From the NCBI RefSeq assembly GCF_008033235.1, contig NZ_CP042432.1:3596001-3660000 (forward strand): 64,000 bases of DNA. The letters are read 5' to 3'. This DNA is from Anseongella ginsenosidimutans (lineage in GTDB: Bacteria > Bacteroidota > Bacteroidia > Sphingobacteriales > Sphingobacteriaceae). Every line of letters starts with the position of its first letter. The stretch's first letter is position 1. Made by a program: the position numbers and the translations under genes. Shown piece after piece: positions 7,935 to 16,649 of this stretch. The notes below the pieces were generated by a model. The model searched no databases and was not told the origin of the DNA. It saw only the letters and a program-made list of their open reading frames with translations.

Positions 7935-8714
7935 CTACTGCGGCTTTTTTAACTGCAAAGGCCTCTTTCCCGTAAATTTCTTGATGTTCCGTATAAAATG
8001 GGACTGGTCAGCATAGCCGTTTTCATAGACCACATCGCTCAATTTTGAAAAGCCGCCTGTGGTGATTTGACCCAAAGAGGTTTGAAACTGTATGATTTTT
8101 GCAAATTTTTTCGGGGAAATCCCCACACAATCATTGAATTTCCTTCGTAAGGTCCTTTCTGTGGCATTCAGGTGCCTGGCCAGTTCGTTAACAGTAATGA
8201 CTCCCTTCAGATCCAGGACAATTTGAATGGCCCGTTGTATTTCCCGGTATTCTTCCATTCCCTTTTCACGGGCAATCCCTGAAAGGAACCGGGCGATGAT
8301 TTCCACCTGCAAACCTATTTCAGGAGCAGCAGCTACCGCTTCCAAAGAATTTTCCACAGCTGCCCCTTGAAGGCTTGAAAGGTCAAAACAGTCATCGTTT
8401 AGTTTTTTAGGATCAACATCGAACAACAGTTTGGAAGCGAAGGGGTACAGCTGAAAAACAATCATTAAATAAGGGGCCTTTATCAAAAGTTCGAAAGGGG
8501 CGATCATTTGGCCGTATAGGAAAAAAGCGGTAAGTGCTTTTTTCCGGGGTATCAGAAATCCTTTTTCTGACTGCAAGTATACGATTCCCGGATAGCCATC
8601 CGCAAAAAATGGAAGCGTTGATTCCTGTACGCCCTCCTTCTCTTCCAGAACCAAAATTTCCTTGACGAACAATTCCAGATCGTGGTCAGCTATTATTTTC
8701 GCAGCATCTATCAA
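7935..8714 (-). CDS. AraC-family transcriptional regulator
   Basis: 259 residues. N-terminal sensor of the same short type as the 3936 gene; C-terminal double helix-turn-helix (ITVNELARHLNATERTLRRK, then LSDVVYENGYADQSHFIRNI) and the ending TGKRPLQL. It leads the operon AraC-NmrA-DUF1772, so it most likely controls those genes. Just beyond its start lies the tail of a decayed gene (8727) related to 3262-3735, a gene that also neighbours an AraC regulator. Confidence 0.88.
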   Translation of the reverse strand: MIDAAKIIADHDLELFVKEILVLEEKEGVQESTLPFFADGYPGIVYLQSEKGFLIPRKKALTAFFLYGQMIAPFELLIKAPYLMIVFQLYPFASKLLFDVDPKKLNDDCFDLSSLQGAAVENSLEAVAAAPEIGLQVEIIARFLSGIAREKGMEEYREIQRAIQIVLDLKGVITVNELARHLNATERTLRRKFNDCVGISPKKFAKIIQFQTSLGQITTGGFSKLSDVVYENGYADQSHFIRNIKKFTGKRPLQLKKPQ

Positions 8715-8726
8715 ATTTCTATTCCT

Positions 8727-8801
8727 TTAGTTACAGTAGGTATCGATGTACTCCTTTATTCTTCTATTGGATCCAGATCGCAGATCGAATATACTAATTT
8801 A
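8727..8801 (-). pseudogene. Remnant tail of a paralogue of the 3262-3735 gene
   Basis: On the minus strand the bases end in codons for RRIKEYIDTYCN and a TAA at 8727-8729, closely matching the C-terminus RIKEYMNTYCN of the small exported protein at 3262-3735. Further upstream in the same frame a stop appears near 8799, so no intact gene exists. Both the intact gene and this remnant lie beside an AraC regulator. Confidence 0.6.
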
Positions 8802-9065
8802 TTTACGAGCCTTTCACATCTAAAACAAATGAAAAGAAGCAAAAGAATGATGGGATTAGGTCAATATTTAGAATTTACTTTAGGATAATAGCTATGAATA
8901 TAGGACCCTACTGGGCTAACCTGGATTCTCAGCAGATGCTGCCGGAAATGTATCCCATTTTAAAATGGGACAGGCGGGATTGGGTGGAGTCCAGGAGATT
9001 ACTGGTGGAGCCAGGTTAATCCATCGGATTCGGAATGATTATATTTGTCTTAACCTTTTTGAGGA
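8802..9065. other. Low-content spacer with one doubtful 41-codon reading frame
   Basis: No established gene is visible. A plus-strand frame at 8894-9019 would encode 41 residues starting MNIGPYWANLDSQQMLPEMY with an aromatic-rich, protein-like composition, but no ribosome-binding site is seen and no family is known to me. It may be a leftover of a larger deleted gene, in keeping with the nearby remnants. Confidence 0.3.
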
Positions 9066-9687
9066 ATGTTTACTAAAAATAGAATTATGTGTACCTGTAG
9101 TCGTTTTCGAATTATTGTATTGTCCGTGTTCATCGTGGTCAATTATCCGGGCGCAACAAAGCAATCGGCAGATTGAAAAGACCAATTTATTTAAATATGG
9201 AAATCCTGTCACGGATGAACAGGTAAACTTTGATAATTTCGCGACCAATTTTCCTTTATGTGTACAGAATGCTGATGAAATTGATCTATTAGAAATCGAC
9301 TATATTGGAAAAGTTGAAAGTACCCGGCAGGCGATGAAACTGCTTCGGCATAATATATACCATAACGCTCCTGCCTGGGGGATTTCATCGAGTTACGGTG
9401 GCACGAAGGAGAGGGATAGAAAAAGCAACTTCTTTAGATTGTCGACTAAATCACGAATAGACACCACACAAATAAATGCCAATGAAATTATTGATACGTT
9501 AGCCAATCACTATATACACACCGGCGATGCCGTATATGCCATTAAAATAGTGTCACCAGAACATCAAACTTTTGATTACTATGTGTTTGTCAATTCGAAA
9601 ACCAAACAGGTAGTTACTAAAGGGAATATGTTGGCTTTTGATGTGCCCCTGGATTTTATTAGGAAAAAAACAAAAAACAGCTATTAA
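9066..9687 (+). CDS. Exported protein of unknown function, probable N-terminal frameshift
   Basis: The body (from about 9150) reads well: KTNLFKYGNPVTDEQVNF, CVQNADEIDLLEIDYIG, AMKLLRHNIYHNAPAWGISS, KIVSPEHQTFDYYVFVNSK. The only signal-peptide-like start, MFTKNRIMCTCSRFRIIVLS from the ATG at 9066, lies in a different frame and runs to a stop near 9176. The body frame instead passes through SIIRAQQSNRQ, which looks like a Bacteroidota cleavage site. One shifted base between about 9090 and 9150 would join the two. Alternatively, translation starts at an upstream ATG (8965) without a signal peptide. No family recognised. Confidence 0.5.
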
Positions 9688-9812
9688 AAATCCAATGCTT
9701 GTTAGCGTTGGAGAGTATTAGCCACGTAAGATGAATTGGATCAGGTGGAGAACTTCAAATCTCTTCCAGGTCAGGCACCCGGGCAAGCAGCGTTCGCCGC
9801 TTCTCTTCATCA

Positions 9813-11003
9813 TCAATTATGAGGACCTAGTTCATATGCTCCGGACCCCACAGGCACTAATGTAGCTTTGAGATCATCAATTTTCTCGCAACACAATTGT
9901 TCCATTACTTGCTTAAGCTGGGATTTAAACATGGCAATGGTATGGTTTCCTCCGTTATTTCCCAGGGCGGCAACGCCGTACATAAACGGCCTGCCCATAA
10001 AGGTAAAACTCGCTCCGGATGCAATTGCACGGGCAATATCAGGGCCGGACCGGACTCCTCCATCCATCATGACCGTTATTTGATCGCCGTATTTTCCGGC
10101 GAGGCATTGCAATGATCTTATAGAAGATTCTCCGGCATCTATTTGCCTTCCGCCGTGGTTCGACACAATGATACCATCCGCCCCGAGCGCAATACATTTT
10201 TGAATATCCTCTTCACTTACAATCCCCTTAACAACCAGCTTCCCTTTCCATTTATCACGGATGGCCGCTATTTTTTCACTGTTTATCCTTCCGTTAAACG
10301 TTTTATTCATGAACTTTCCCAGCTGGCTCATATCCATTTTGTTGTCCATGTATTTTTTCAGGGTTGCAAATTCCGGAATGCCCGTTTTAAGGGTCTCTAA
10401 AGACCAGACAGGCCTGCCGAAAGCCTGAAATATGTTCCTTAACGTCATTCTCGGAGGCATGGAGAGGCCCGCCTTGATTTCGCGATAACGAAAACCAAAA
10501 GAAGGCACGTCCGCCAACAGGGTCAGTACAGGACAATTTACACTTGTCAACCGGTCAAGGATATCATCCCGCAGCGCATTTTCAACAGGATGGTACAATT
10601 GAAACCAAAAATTGCTTTCGGTAATCTCCGCAATCCTTTCTATCGAACTCGTTGAAACCGTGCTTAATATAAATGGCACATTATGCCGTAAAGCAGCTTT
10701 AGCCAATATTTCCGGCGCATTTGGCCACATCAATCCCTGAAGACCTATAGGAGATATACCAAACGGCGCGTCATATTCACGGCCGAAAAGGGTCGTCCGC
10801 ATATTAACGTCGTTAAAATCCTTCAGGTATTGCGGACGCAGCTCAATTTTATGAAAATCAGATTCGTTTTTTAAAAGGTTAACTTCCTCGTTGCAACCTC
10901 CTTCGAGATAGTCAAAAGCAAATTTTGGAATACGCCTTTTAGCCCTGTTTTTTAAATCTCTTACTGATGGATACTCAGGTGCATATTTTAAAAGATCTTG
11001 CAT
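9813..11003 (-). CDS. FMN-dependent alpha-hydroxy-acid dehydrogenase (L-lactate dehydrogenase-like)
   Basis: 396 residues, full length for the FMN-dependent 2-hydroxyacid oxidase/dehydrogenase family (TIM barrel). Visible landmarks: FDYLEGGCNEEVNL near the start, APFGISPIGLQGLMWPNAPEI (flavin-binding strand), FWFQLYH, LVVKGI with the flavin lysine, and the active-site SNHGGRQID with catalytic His283 and substrate-binding Arg286, then MMDGGVRSGPDIARAIASGA. It oxidises an (S)-2-hydroxyacid, most likely lactate or a relative, passing electrons to oxygen or the respiratory chain. It has no operon partner. Confidence 0.9.
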   Translation of the reverse strand: MQDLLKYAPEYPSVRDLKNRAKRRIPKFAFDYLEGGCNEEVNLLKNESDFHKIELRPQYLKDFNDVNMRTTLFGREYDAPFGISPIGLQGLMWPNAPEILAKAALRHNVPFILSTVSTSSIERIAEITESNFWFQLYHPVENALRDDILDRLTSVNCPVLTLLADVPSFGFRYREIKAGLSMPPRMTLRNIFQAFGRPVWSLETLKTGIPEFATLKKYMDNKMDMSQLGKFMNKTFNGRINSEKIAAIRDKWKGKLVVKGIVSEEDIQKCIALGADGIIVSNHGGRQIDAGESSIRSLQCLAGKYGDQITVMMDGGVRSGPDIARAIASGASFTFMGRPFMYGVAALGNNGGNHTIAMFKSQLKQVMEQLCCEKIDDLKATLVPVGSGAYELGPHN

Positions 11004-11239
11004 ATCATATTATTTTTACCAGGTTAGCTCAAATTATTTCAGAAGCCCAAAATACGTAAAAAACAAATATTCGTTAATAAGTACGGGCTAAACAACTTTA
11101 CAAATGCCTGGAAGTGACGATAATAGAAATTAGCCCTGGGGTTCGGTATCTGGCTGCGGGGATTGAACACAGCAGTATTTTTTCAGAAAACGTTGATAAA
11201 TTACTTTTACTGACGATATTTCGTACTTTTAAATCAGGC

Positions 11240-12055
11240 ATGAAACTGCAACTGATAGATCTCTTACCGCCATTAAAAGACTACATTCATAAAATGTGGA
11301 TCTTCGAGGCCGCCGGTCGCTTACCAGGCGAGGATATGCGCATGCTGGTTCCTGATGGGCGTTTACTTATGCTGGTGCCGTTCAGAAATGTGATAACGGG
11401 CAAAATGGATAAGCGGGAATACCTGGCTGGTCCGCAAACTATGTCCCTGGTGGGCATTTCCGATTCGCCAGCAGTAGTGGATACGCAGCAGGATGGACCG
11501 ATTGGTATAATCGGAATTGATATCAACCCACTGGGAGCCTACCGTTTTTTTCGGCTGCCATTGAAGGAAATCAAAAACCAGCTTCATCCGCTGCCGGACC
11601 TGCTGGGAAAGGCGGCCAGGCAGCTGGAAGCAACAATTGCCGGCACAGAAAACATTTCCCGAAAAGTGAAACTCCTGCAAGAATTCCTGGTGAACCGGTT
11701 TCATTCGGAAACCCCGGATCTTGTTTTTGAATACTGTGTGCGGAAAATCGAAAATTCGCAAGGCCGGATATCCATCAGGCAACTGGAGCAGGAAACCGGT
11801 TATTCCGGCCGCTGGCTGAACAGGAAATTTGAGGAAAAGCTGGGGATGAGCCCAAAGAACTTTTCCTCTGTCAGGAGGTTCCAGTATTATTACCAGGCAT
11901 TGCTTACAAACGCGTCCAGGATCCTAAGACATAAAGAGTTTTACGATCATTACTACGACGAATCGCACTTTATCCGGGAATTTAAAAGATACACGGGCCT
12001 TCCACCAGCCCGCCTGGAAAACGCAACCAATAATTTCGGGCGGCTTTTTCTATAA
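11240..12055 (+). CDS. AraC-family transcriptional regulator
   Basis: 271 residues from the ATG at 11240. The frame is open further upstream (from 11114), but MKLQLIDLLPPLKDYIHKMW is the usual family start and the upstream residues are not conserved-looking. N-terminal DUF6597-type sensor (MLVPDGRLLMLVPF); C-terminal double HTH (ISIRQLEQETGYSGRWLNRK; EFYDHYYDESHFIREF) and TGLPPARLE. The second helix-turn-helix is less canonical than in the other AraC genes here. The VOC gene 66 bp downstream is a likely target. Confidence 0.85.
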   Translation: MKLQLIDLLPPLKDYIHKMWIFEAAGRLPGEDMRMLVPDGRLLMLVPFRNVITGKMDKREYLAGPQTMSLVGISDSPAVVDTQQDGPIGIIGIDINPLGAYRFFRLPLKEIKNQLHPLPDLLGKAARQLEATIAGTENISRKVKLLQEFLVNRFHSETPDLVFEYCVRKIENSQGRISIRQLEQETGYSGRWLNRKFEEKLGMSPKNFSSVRRFQYYYQALLTNASRILRHKEFYDHYYDESHFIREFKRYTGLPPARLENATNNFGRLFL

Positions 12056-12121
12056 GCAAGCGAGTTCCGATTTATACAATGCCGGCATCGCTCAAGTCCT
12101 TTTCTTTACAGAAAATAAATT

Positions 12122-12553
12122 ATGTCACTTATCGTTCCATACCTCAATTTTAAGGGCAATACAGAAGAAGCCTTCAATTTCTACAAATCCGTTTTCGGCG
12201 GTGATTTTACTTCCGTGCAACGGTTCGGCGACACCCCCCATGCCGGTGATATACCGCCAGGCCAGTCAAACAAAATAATGCATCTTTCCCTGCAAGTAGA
12301 TAAAGATACGTTGCTGTTGGGCAGTGATAACCTGGAGTCGATGGGTATGCCTCCGCTGGTGGAAGGCACGAACTTTTCGCTTTCCTGCCACCCTGAATCA
12401 GTAGAAGAGGGAACAATGCTTTTCAATGCCCTTGCTGCAGGCGGCCAGGTATTAATGCCTTTCGAAAAAGTTTTCTGGGGCGCTCATTTCGGAATGCTGA
12501 TCGATCAATTTGGCATTAAGTGGTTGTTTAATGTGGCAGAAGAGGGAGCATAG
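12122..12553 (+). CDS. VOC family protein, PhnB-like
   Basis: 143 residues, typical of the PhnB/YjdN-like branch of the vicinal oxygen chelate fold. MSLIVPYLNFKGNTEEAFNF, YKSVFGGDFTSVQRFGDTP, the central MHLSLQVDKDTLLLGSDN, and the closing FEKVFWGAHFGMLIDQFGIK are all standard. The family includes metalloproteins of unknown substrate, often linked to resistance or detoxification. It lies directly behind the AraC regulator. Confidence 0.88.
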   Translation: MSLIVPYLNFKGNTEEAFNFYKSVFGGDFTSVQRFGDTPHAGDIPPGQSNKIMHLSLQVDKDTLLLGSDNLESMGMPPLVEGTNFSLSCHPESVEEGTMLFNALAAGGQVLMPFEKVFWGAHFGMLIDQFGIKWLFNVAEEGA

Positions 12554-12598
12554 TTGCGCTGTTTTTTTGTTAATATGGCAAAATTAACACCCAATTAG

Positions 12599-12606
12599 TA
12601 TGTTTG
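12599..12606 (+). promoter_or_regulatory. Possible Bacteroidota -7 promoter element
   Basis: TATGTTTG matches the Bacteroidota -7 consensus TAnnTTTG exactly and ends 7 bases before the ATG at 12614, which would place transcription start at or next to the start codon. A -33 TTTG/TTG at the expected distance is not obvious, so the assignment is tentative. Confidence 0.35.
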
Positions 12607-12613
12607 CGGTGCA

Positions 12614-12802
12614 ATGACAATCGAAATCAAAGAAGCACTCGAGGCGTGTATTCGTCAACAAAGAGAATTGGAAAAGACTTATCCAAGCCATGTTCGTGAC
12701 GTGAAACTGTCAATATTGGTATTGATGGCCGGTAAAGGGCATGTACCTCAAAATGACAATGAGCGAAAAGAGTGGCTGAAATATGTGGAAACGCTCGCCT
12801 AA
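12614..12802 (+). CDS. Small cytoplasmic protein of unknown function (62 aa)
   Basis: 62 residues, mostly helical and charged: MTIEIKEALEACIRQQRELE, VRDVKLSILVLMAGKGHVPQ, NDNERKEWLKYVETLA. No family is recognised and no signal peptide is present. There is no Shine-Dalgarno sequence, but a perfect -7-like element sits 7 bases upstream, which would give a leaderless message. Its last codons overlap by four bases the end of the small converging gene at 12799-12951. Confidence 0.5.
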   Translation: MTIEIKEALEACIRQQRELEKTYPSHVRDVKLSILVLMAGKGHVPQNDNERKEWLKYVETLA

Positions 12803-12951
12803 ACACCAGCTTTTTTCGCCATTTTCTCTGACAGCGCGTTCAGCAGCAATTTATTATAGTTTTCAAGAAGAAAAACATACTTGTTTTTCCAGTAGTCGGG
12901 TTGTGCGGTAGCTCCATCCTTTTTATCTGCTTTTTTTTCTTGCGTTTGCAT
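12799..12951 (-). CDS. Small charged protein of unknown function (50 aa)
   Basis: A 50-codon minus-strand gene: MQTQEKKADKKDGATAQPDY then WKNKYVFLLENYNKLLLNAL and a basic end KMAKKAGV. A good AAAGGA ribosome-binding site lies seven bases before the ATG, unusual for this phylum and strong support for translation. A lysine-rich disordered N-terminus precedes one amphipathic helix. It is divergent from the ligase D gene (95 bp between starts) and converges on the 62-residue gene. A role connected to the ligase is possible but unsupported. Confidence 0.6.
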   Translation of the reverse strand: MQTQEKKADKKDGATAQPDYWKNKYVFLLENYNKLLLNALSEKMAKKAGV

Positions 12952-13046
12952 TGAATTTCCTTTCGAACAGCTTTCCTACCAATTCCGTGCCGTTTCTTCG
13001 CCGCTACAATTGCTTTGGCAGGTTATTTGAAATCAAAACCGTTAGC

Positions 13047-15062
13047 ATGGGACTCAATATAACTGCATTACTGAAGAAAAGAAAGCGCGCCCGGATGCCT
13101 TCCGGCATACAGCCAATGCTGGCCACGGCGGTAAACGAACCCTTCAGTGATCCGGCCTGGCAATACGAAGTAAAGTGGGACGGTTACCGCTGCCTGGCCT
13201 TTCTGAATAAGAGAAAGGTTGAATTATTATCCCGGAATAAAAAATCCTTTACAGGGAAATACTACCCCTTAACAACGATATTGGAAAAATGGCCCTTTAA
13301 TGCCGTTCTTGACGGAGAGATCCTGGTGATAAATAAAGAAGGAGTGGCCGACTTCGGGGCCTTGCAAAACTGGCGCAGCGAGGCGGACGGCGATTTGACC
13401 ATGTATATTTTTGACTTGCTTTGGTACGAAGGGAAAGACCTTACCGGGCTTCCCCTAAAGGACCGCCATTCGATATTGAAGGAAATATTACCCGCCGATG
13501 ATGACCGGGTTCGCCTGAGCCAGGTCTTCGAAGCAGACGGCCTTGAGTTCTATGAAGCAGCAAAAAAACTGGGGCTTGAAGGCATTATGGCTAAAAAGGC
13601 CGATAGTACGTATTCAGTTGGGACACGCACCAGACAATGGCTCAAGATCAAAATCGACAAGAGGCAGGAAGTGGTTATTGGCGGTTATACAAGGAACGAA
13701 GGTTCCACCAAAAGCTTCAGTTCGCTCCTGCTGGGTGTGTACGAAAATGGCAGGTTTCTATACGCGGGAAAAGTGGGAACGGGTTTCACCAACAAAATGC
13801 AAAAGGAATTGATGAAGGCATTTAAGCCGCTTACCATTCCCACCTGCCCTTTTGAGCATGAACCCGATGTCAATAAGCCATCCAGGTTTCGCCCGGATCC
13901 GCCGAAGGCTATTCCTACCTGGCTAAAACCTCAGTTGGTTTGTGAGGTCAGTTTTGCCGAAGTCACCAGCGACGGTGTGTTTCGCCATCCTTCCTTTCAG
14001 GGAATGCGCGAAGATAAAGAGGCCCGCGAGGTCACCAGGGAAAAGGAGATGGACACCGGAGCAATCCTGGAAGATAATAGCGAAAAAACTTCCCGTAAAC
14101 GGGCCCTGATACGATCTTCCAGCAGCAAAGCAGCAAAAACGCTGTTGAACCCCAATGAAAAAACCCAGGTAAAGAAAATCAATGGGCGCGAGCTGAAATT
14201 CACCAATCTCAATAAGCTGTACTGGCCAGACGAAGGATTGACCAAAAGGGACCTGCTCAACTATTATTACCAGGTTGCCGAATATATTCTCCCTTACCTG
14301 AAAGACCGTCCCTTGTCCCTTAACCGTTTCCCCAATGGCATCAAAGGAAAAAGTTTCTATCAAAAAGACGTAAAAGGCAAATCCCCCGGCTGGGTAAAAA
14401 CGCATCCCTACACCACTTCCGAAGGAGAAGATAAAGAATTCCTGGTGGGCGACGATAAGGCTACCCTTCTTTGGATGACATCCTTAGGCTGCATTGAAAT
14501 GAATCCCTGGTTCAGCCGGACAAAATCCCCGGACCATCCCGACTATTGCGTACTGGACCTGGACCCCGATAAAAACACGTTTGAACAGGTAATCCTGGCG
14601 GCGCAGGAAGTCAAAAAAGTACTGGATGACCTGGGCGTTCCCTCCTACCCCAAAACCTCCGGCTCCACCGGAATACATATCTATATTCCTTTGGGGGCAA
14701 AATACGACTATGACCAGTCTCAGCTGTTTGCACGCATGGTTGTCAACAAAGTCCACGAACGGATCCCGAAATTCACCAGCGTTGAGCGCCAGATAAAAAA
14801 CCGGAAAGGAAAAATGTACCTGGACTTTTTACAAAACCGCCCCGGCGCTACGCTCGCCTGCCCCTATTCACTTCGACCTAAACCCGGAGCAACCGTTTCC
14901 ATGCCGCTGTTCTGGGAAGAAGTAAAAAAAGGCCTGTCCATGTCTGATTTCACGATTCATAATACTCTTGAAAGGCTAAAAGCGGAGGGCGATCTCTTCA
15001 AAGCCGTATTGAGAAAAGGCATTGACCTGGAAAAGGTGATCGAAAAGATGGATAACAGTTGA
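13047..15062 (+). CDS. ligD: DNA ligase D, ligase plus polymerase domains
   Basis: 671 residues from the ATG at 13047 (MGLNITALLKKRKRARMPSG is the family-like start; the frame is open from 12951). The ATP-dependent ligase domain comes first: nucleotidyl-accepting Lys43 in YEVKWDGYR, then DGEILVINKEG, GLEGIMAKKADSTY and LKIKIDKRQEVVIGGY, followed by an OB fold ending near FRHPSFQGMRE. A basic serine-rich linker leads to the primase-like polymerase domain (RELKFTNLNKLYWPDEGLTK to the C-terminus) with the metal site VLDLDPD and TSGSTGIHIYIP. The protein acts in non-homologous end joining with Ku. The phosphoesterase domain found at the N-terminus of many LigD proteins is absent, and no Ku gene lies in the window. 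Confidence 0.93.
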   Translation: MGLNITALLKKRKRARMPSGIQPMLATAVNEPFSDPAWQYEVKWDGYRCLAFLNKRKVELLSRNKKSFTGKYYPLTTILEKWPFNAVLDGEILVINKEGVADFGALQNWRSEADGDLTMYIFDLLWYEGKDLTGLPLKDRHSILKEILPADDDRVRLSQVFEADGLEFYEAAKKLGLEGIMAKKADSTYSVGTRTRQWLKIKIDKRQEVVIGGYTRNEGSTKSFSSLLLGVYENGRFLYAGKVGTGFTNKMQKELMKAFKPLTIPTCPFEHEPDVNKPSRFRPDPPKAIPTWLKPQLVCEVSFAEVTSDGVFRHPSFQGMREDKEAREVTREKEMDTGAILEDNSEKTSRKRALIRSSSSKAAKTLLNPNEKTQVKKINGRELKFTNLNKLYWPDEGLTKRDLLNYYYQVAEYILPYLKDRPLSLNRFPNGIKGKSFYQKDVKGKSPGWVKTHPYTTSEGEDKEFLVGDDKATLLWMTSLGCIEMNPWFSRTKSPDHPDYCVLDLDPDKNTFEQVILAAQEVKKVLDDLGVPSYPKTSGSTGIHIYIPLGAKYDYDQSQLFARMVVNKVHERIPKFTSVERQIKNRKGKMYLDFLQNRPGATLACPYSLRPKPGATVSMPLFWEEVKKGLSMSDFTIHNTLERLKAEGDLFKAVLRKGIDLEKVIEKMDNS

Positions 15063-15218
15063 TAAACCTATTTTTCGCCCTGTCAGCCTTGCTAAATCGT
15101 TATTTTGTTACAAAAATCTTTTACGATGATGCTTCGGATAAGAAACAATATACTTATCTTGCGCTGATTTAGACAAACAAAACTAACTGATTATTCCATA
15201 TTTATTACTTAGCAGATT

Positions 15219-16649
15219 ATGCATTTAAATTCCGTGCTTTTACCTCCAAAAGTACTTTGGATTTCCACGTTACTCGTGATTTCTCCTTTTTTTTCCCGCG
15301 CGCAAACCGTGCAGGAACTTGGGGATCTGGCAGATTTTAAAAATCCCGGGCCTACCTGGCAAATGACCGGGAAAGTGAAGGCCAGCCTGGAAAATCCGGG
15401 GGAACTTATTCTTTCAGCAGGCAATGATATCCTCGTCAATTATCCCACCAGGAAAAAACACGGGCAGGACCTGTACACCGTAAATGAATACGGCGACATG
15501 GAGCTGGAACTGGATTACCTGATGGCCCGCGGTTCCAATTCGGGAATTTACCTGCAGGGGCGTTATGAGCTGCAGTTGCTGGATTCCTGGGGTGTCCCCA
15601 CGCCTTCCTACGGGGATAACGGCGGCATTTATGAACGCTGGGATTCTTCCAAACCCAAGGGATCGGAAGGATACGAAGGACGCGCGCCCAGGCAGAATGT
15701 GAGCCGTGCGCCAGGTGTATGGCAGCACCTGAAAGTTTCTTTCCGCGCTCCGCGCTTTGATGCTTCCGGTAACAAAACAGAAAATGCCGTTATTGAACAA
15801 GTGGTATTAAATGGCGCCCTGATCCATGAGAACGTCGTATTATCCGGGCCAACACGCGGAGCAATGAGCGAAACGGAAGCCGCAAAAGGCCCCCTTCGTT
15901 TCCAGGGAGACCATGGCGCTGTTGCTTTTCGCAACATCCGGGTCACCGTTTATGACGCTGGCAAAGAACAAGCAAACGAGGAAGAAAGATCCTTGCCCGA
16001 TCCTATTTTCGTGGATGCGCCGGTAAACACCAACCTTAGAAGCTTTATGGATATTCCCGGCGGCAAGCGCGTGGTCCACAGCATTTCCGCAGGCAGCAGG
16101 GAACAGGTACATTATACCTATGACCTGGACCACGGATCTTTATTCCAGGTATGGCGCGGCGGTTTCCTGGATGCTACCCCCATGTGGCATTCCCGCGGCG
16201 ACGGTTCTTCCAGGCCGCGCGGAGCAAAGGTATTCCTTGGCGAGCCGGTCCTTGCCCTGAGCCCCCTTGCTTCGGCACAGGCTAACTGGCCCGCCGACAC
16301 AACCGGCAGCAGCTTCGTTCCTGACGGATATACTCTGGACGAGCAAAACCGGCCCGTATTCAATTACCAGATCAATGGAGCCCATGTGACAGACGCCTCC
16401 AGGGCGTTAGACAAGGGTGAAGGCTTGCTTCGTGAAATTACCGTAACCGGCGGCAGCGGGGAACTGTACCACCTGGCAGCACGGTCGGAGAAGATTGAGC
16501 AGGTTAGCCGCGAACTGTACCTTATCGGCGATAATGCCTGGTACATCCGTATTAATGACGGGGCCAAGCCTGTCCTGCGTGAAAAAGAAGGGCAAAAAGA
16601 ACTGATTATCCCTGTGAACCAAAAGATTAGCTATTCAATATTATTCTAA
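15219..16649 (+). CDS. Secreted DUF1080 protein (3-keto-disaccharide hydrolase-like)
   Basis: 476 residues with a signal peptide ending FFSRA|Q. Residues about 45-250 form the DUF1080 concanavalin-like domain: MELELDYLMARGSNSGIYLQ, YELQLLDSWGVPTPSYGDNG, VWQHLKVSFRAPRFD, GDHGAVAFRNIRV. The remaining half (about 265-476) begins PDPIFVDAPVNTNLRSFMDI and looks like a second beta-rich domain seen N-terminal to related PVC-type proteins; it contains WRGGFLDATPMWHSRG. Characterised DUF1080 members cleave 3-keto-glycosides in the periplasm. The stop codon directly abuts the start of the cytochrome dehydrogenase, so the two are translationally coupled. Confidence 0.87.
   Translation: MHLNSVLLPPKVLWISTLLVISPFFSRAQTVQELGDLADFKNPGPTWQMTGKVKASLENPGELILSAGNDILVNYPTRKKHGQDLYTVNEYGDMELELDYLMARGSNSGIYLQGRYELQLLDSWGVPTPSYGDNGGIYERWDSSKPKGSEGYEGRAPRQNVSRAPGVWQHLKVSFRAPRFDASGNKTENAVIEQVVLNGALIHENVVLSGPTRGAMSETEAAKGPLRFQGDHGAVAFRNIRVTVYDAGKEQANEEERSLPDPIFVDAPVNTNLRSFMDIPGGKRVVHSISAGSREQVHYTYDLDHGSLFQVWRGGFLDATPMWHSRGDGSSRPRGAKVFLGEPVLALSPLASAQANWPADTTGSSFVPDGYTLDEQNRPVFNYQINGAHVTDASRALDKGEGLLREITVTGGSGELYHLAARSEKIEQVSRELYLIGDNAWYIRINDGAKPVLREKEGQKELIIPVNQKISYSILF

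Noticed and set aside
8894-9019. 41-codon frame as a confirmed gene
   Set aside because: Plausible composition but no ribosome-binding site, promoter or recognised relative; kept only as a note in the spacer entry.
9693-9712. Hairpin CCAATGC/GCGTTGG after the 9066-9687 gene as a terminator
   Set aside because: Short stem with a wobble pair and no following T-run.
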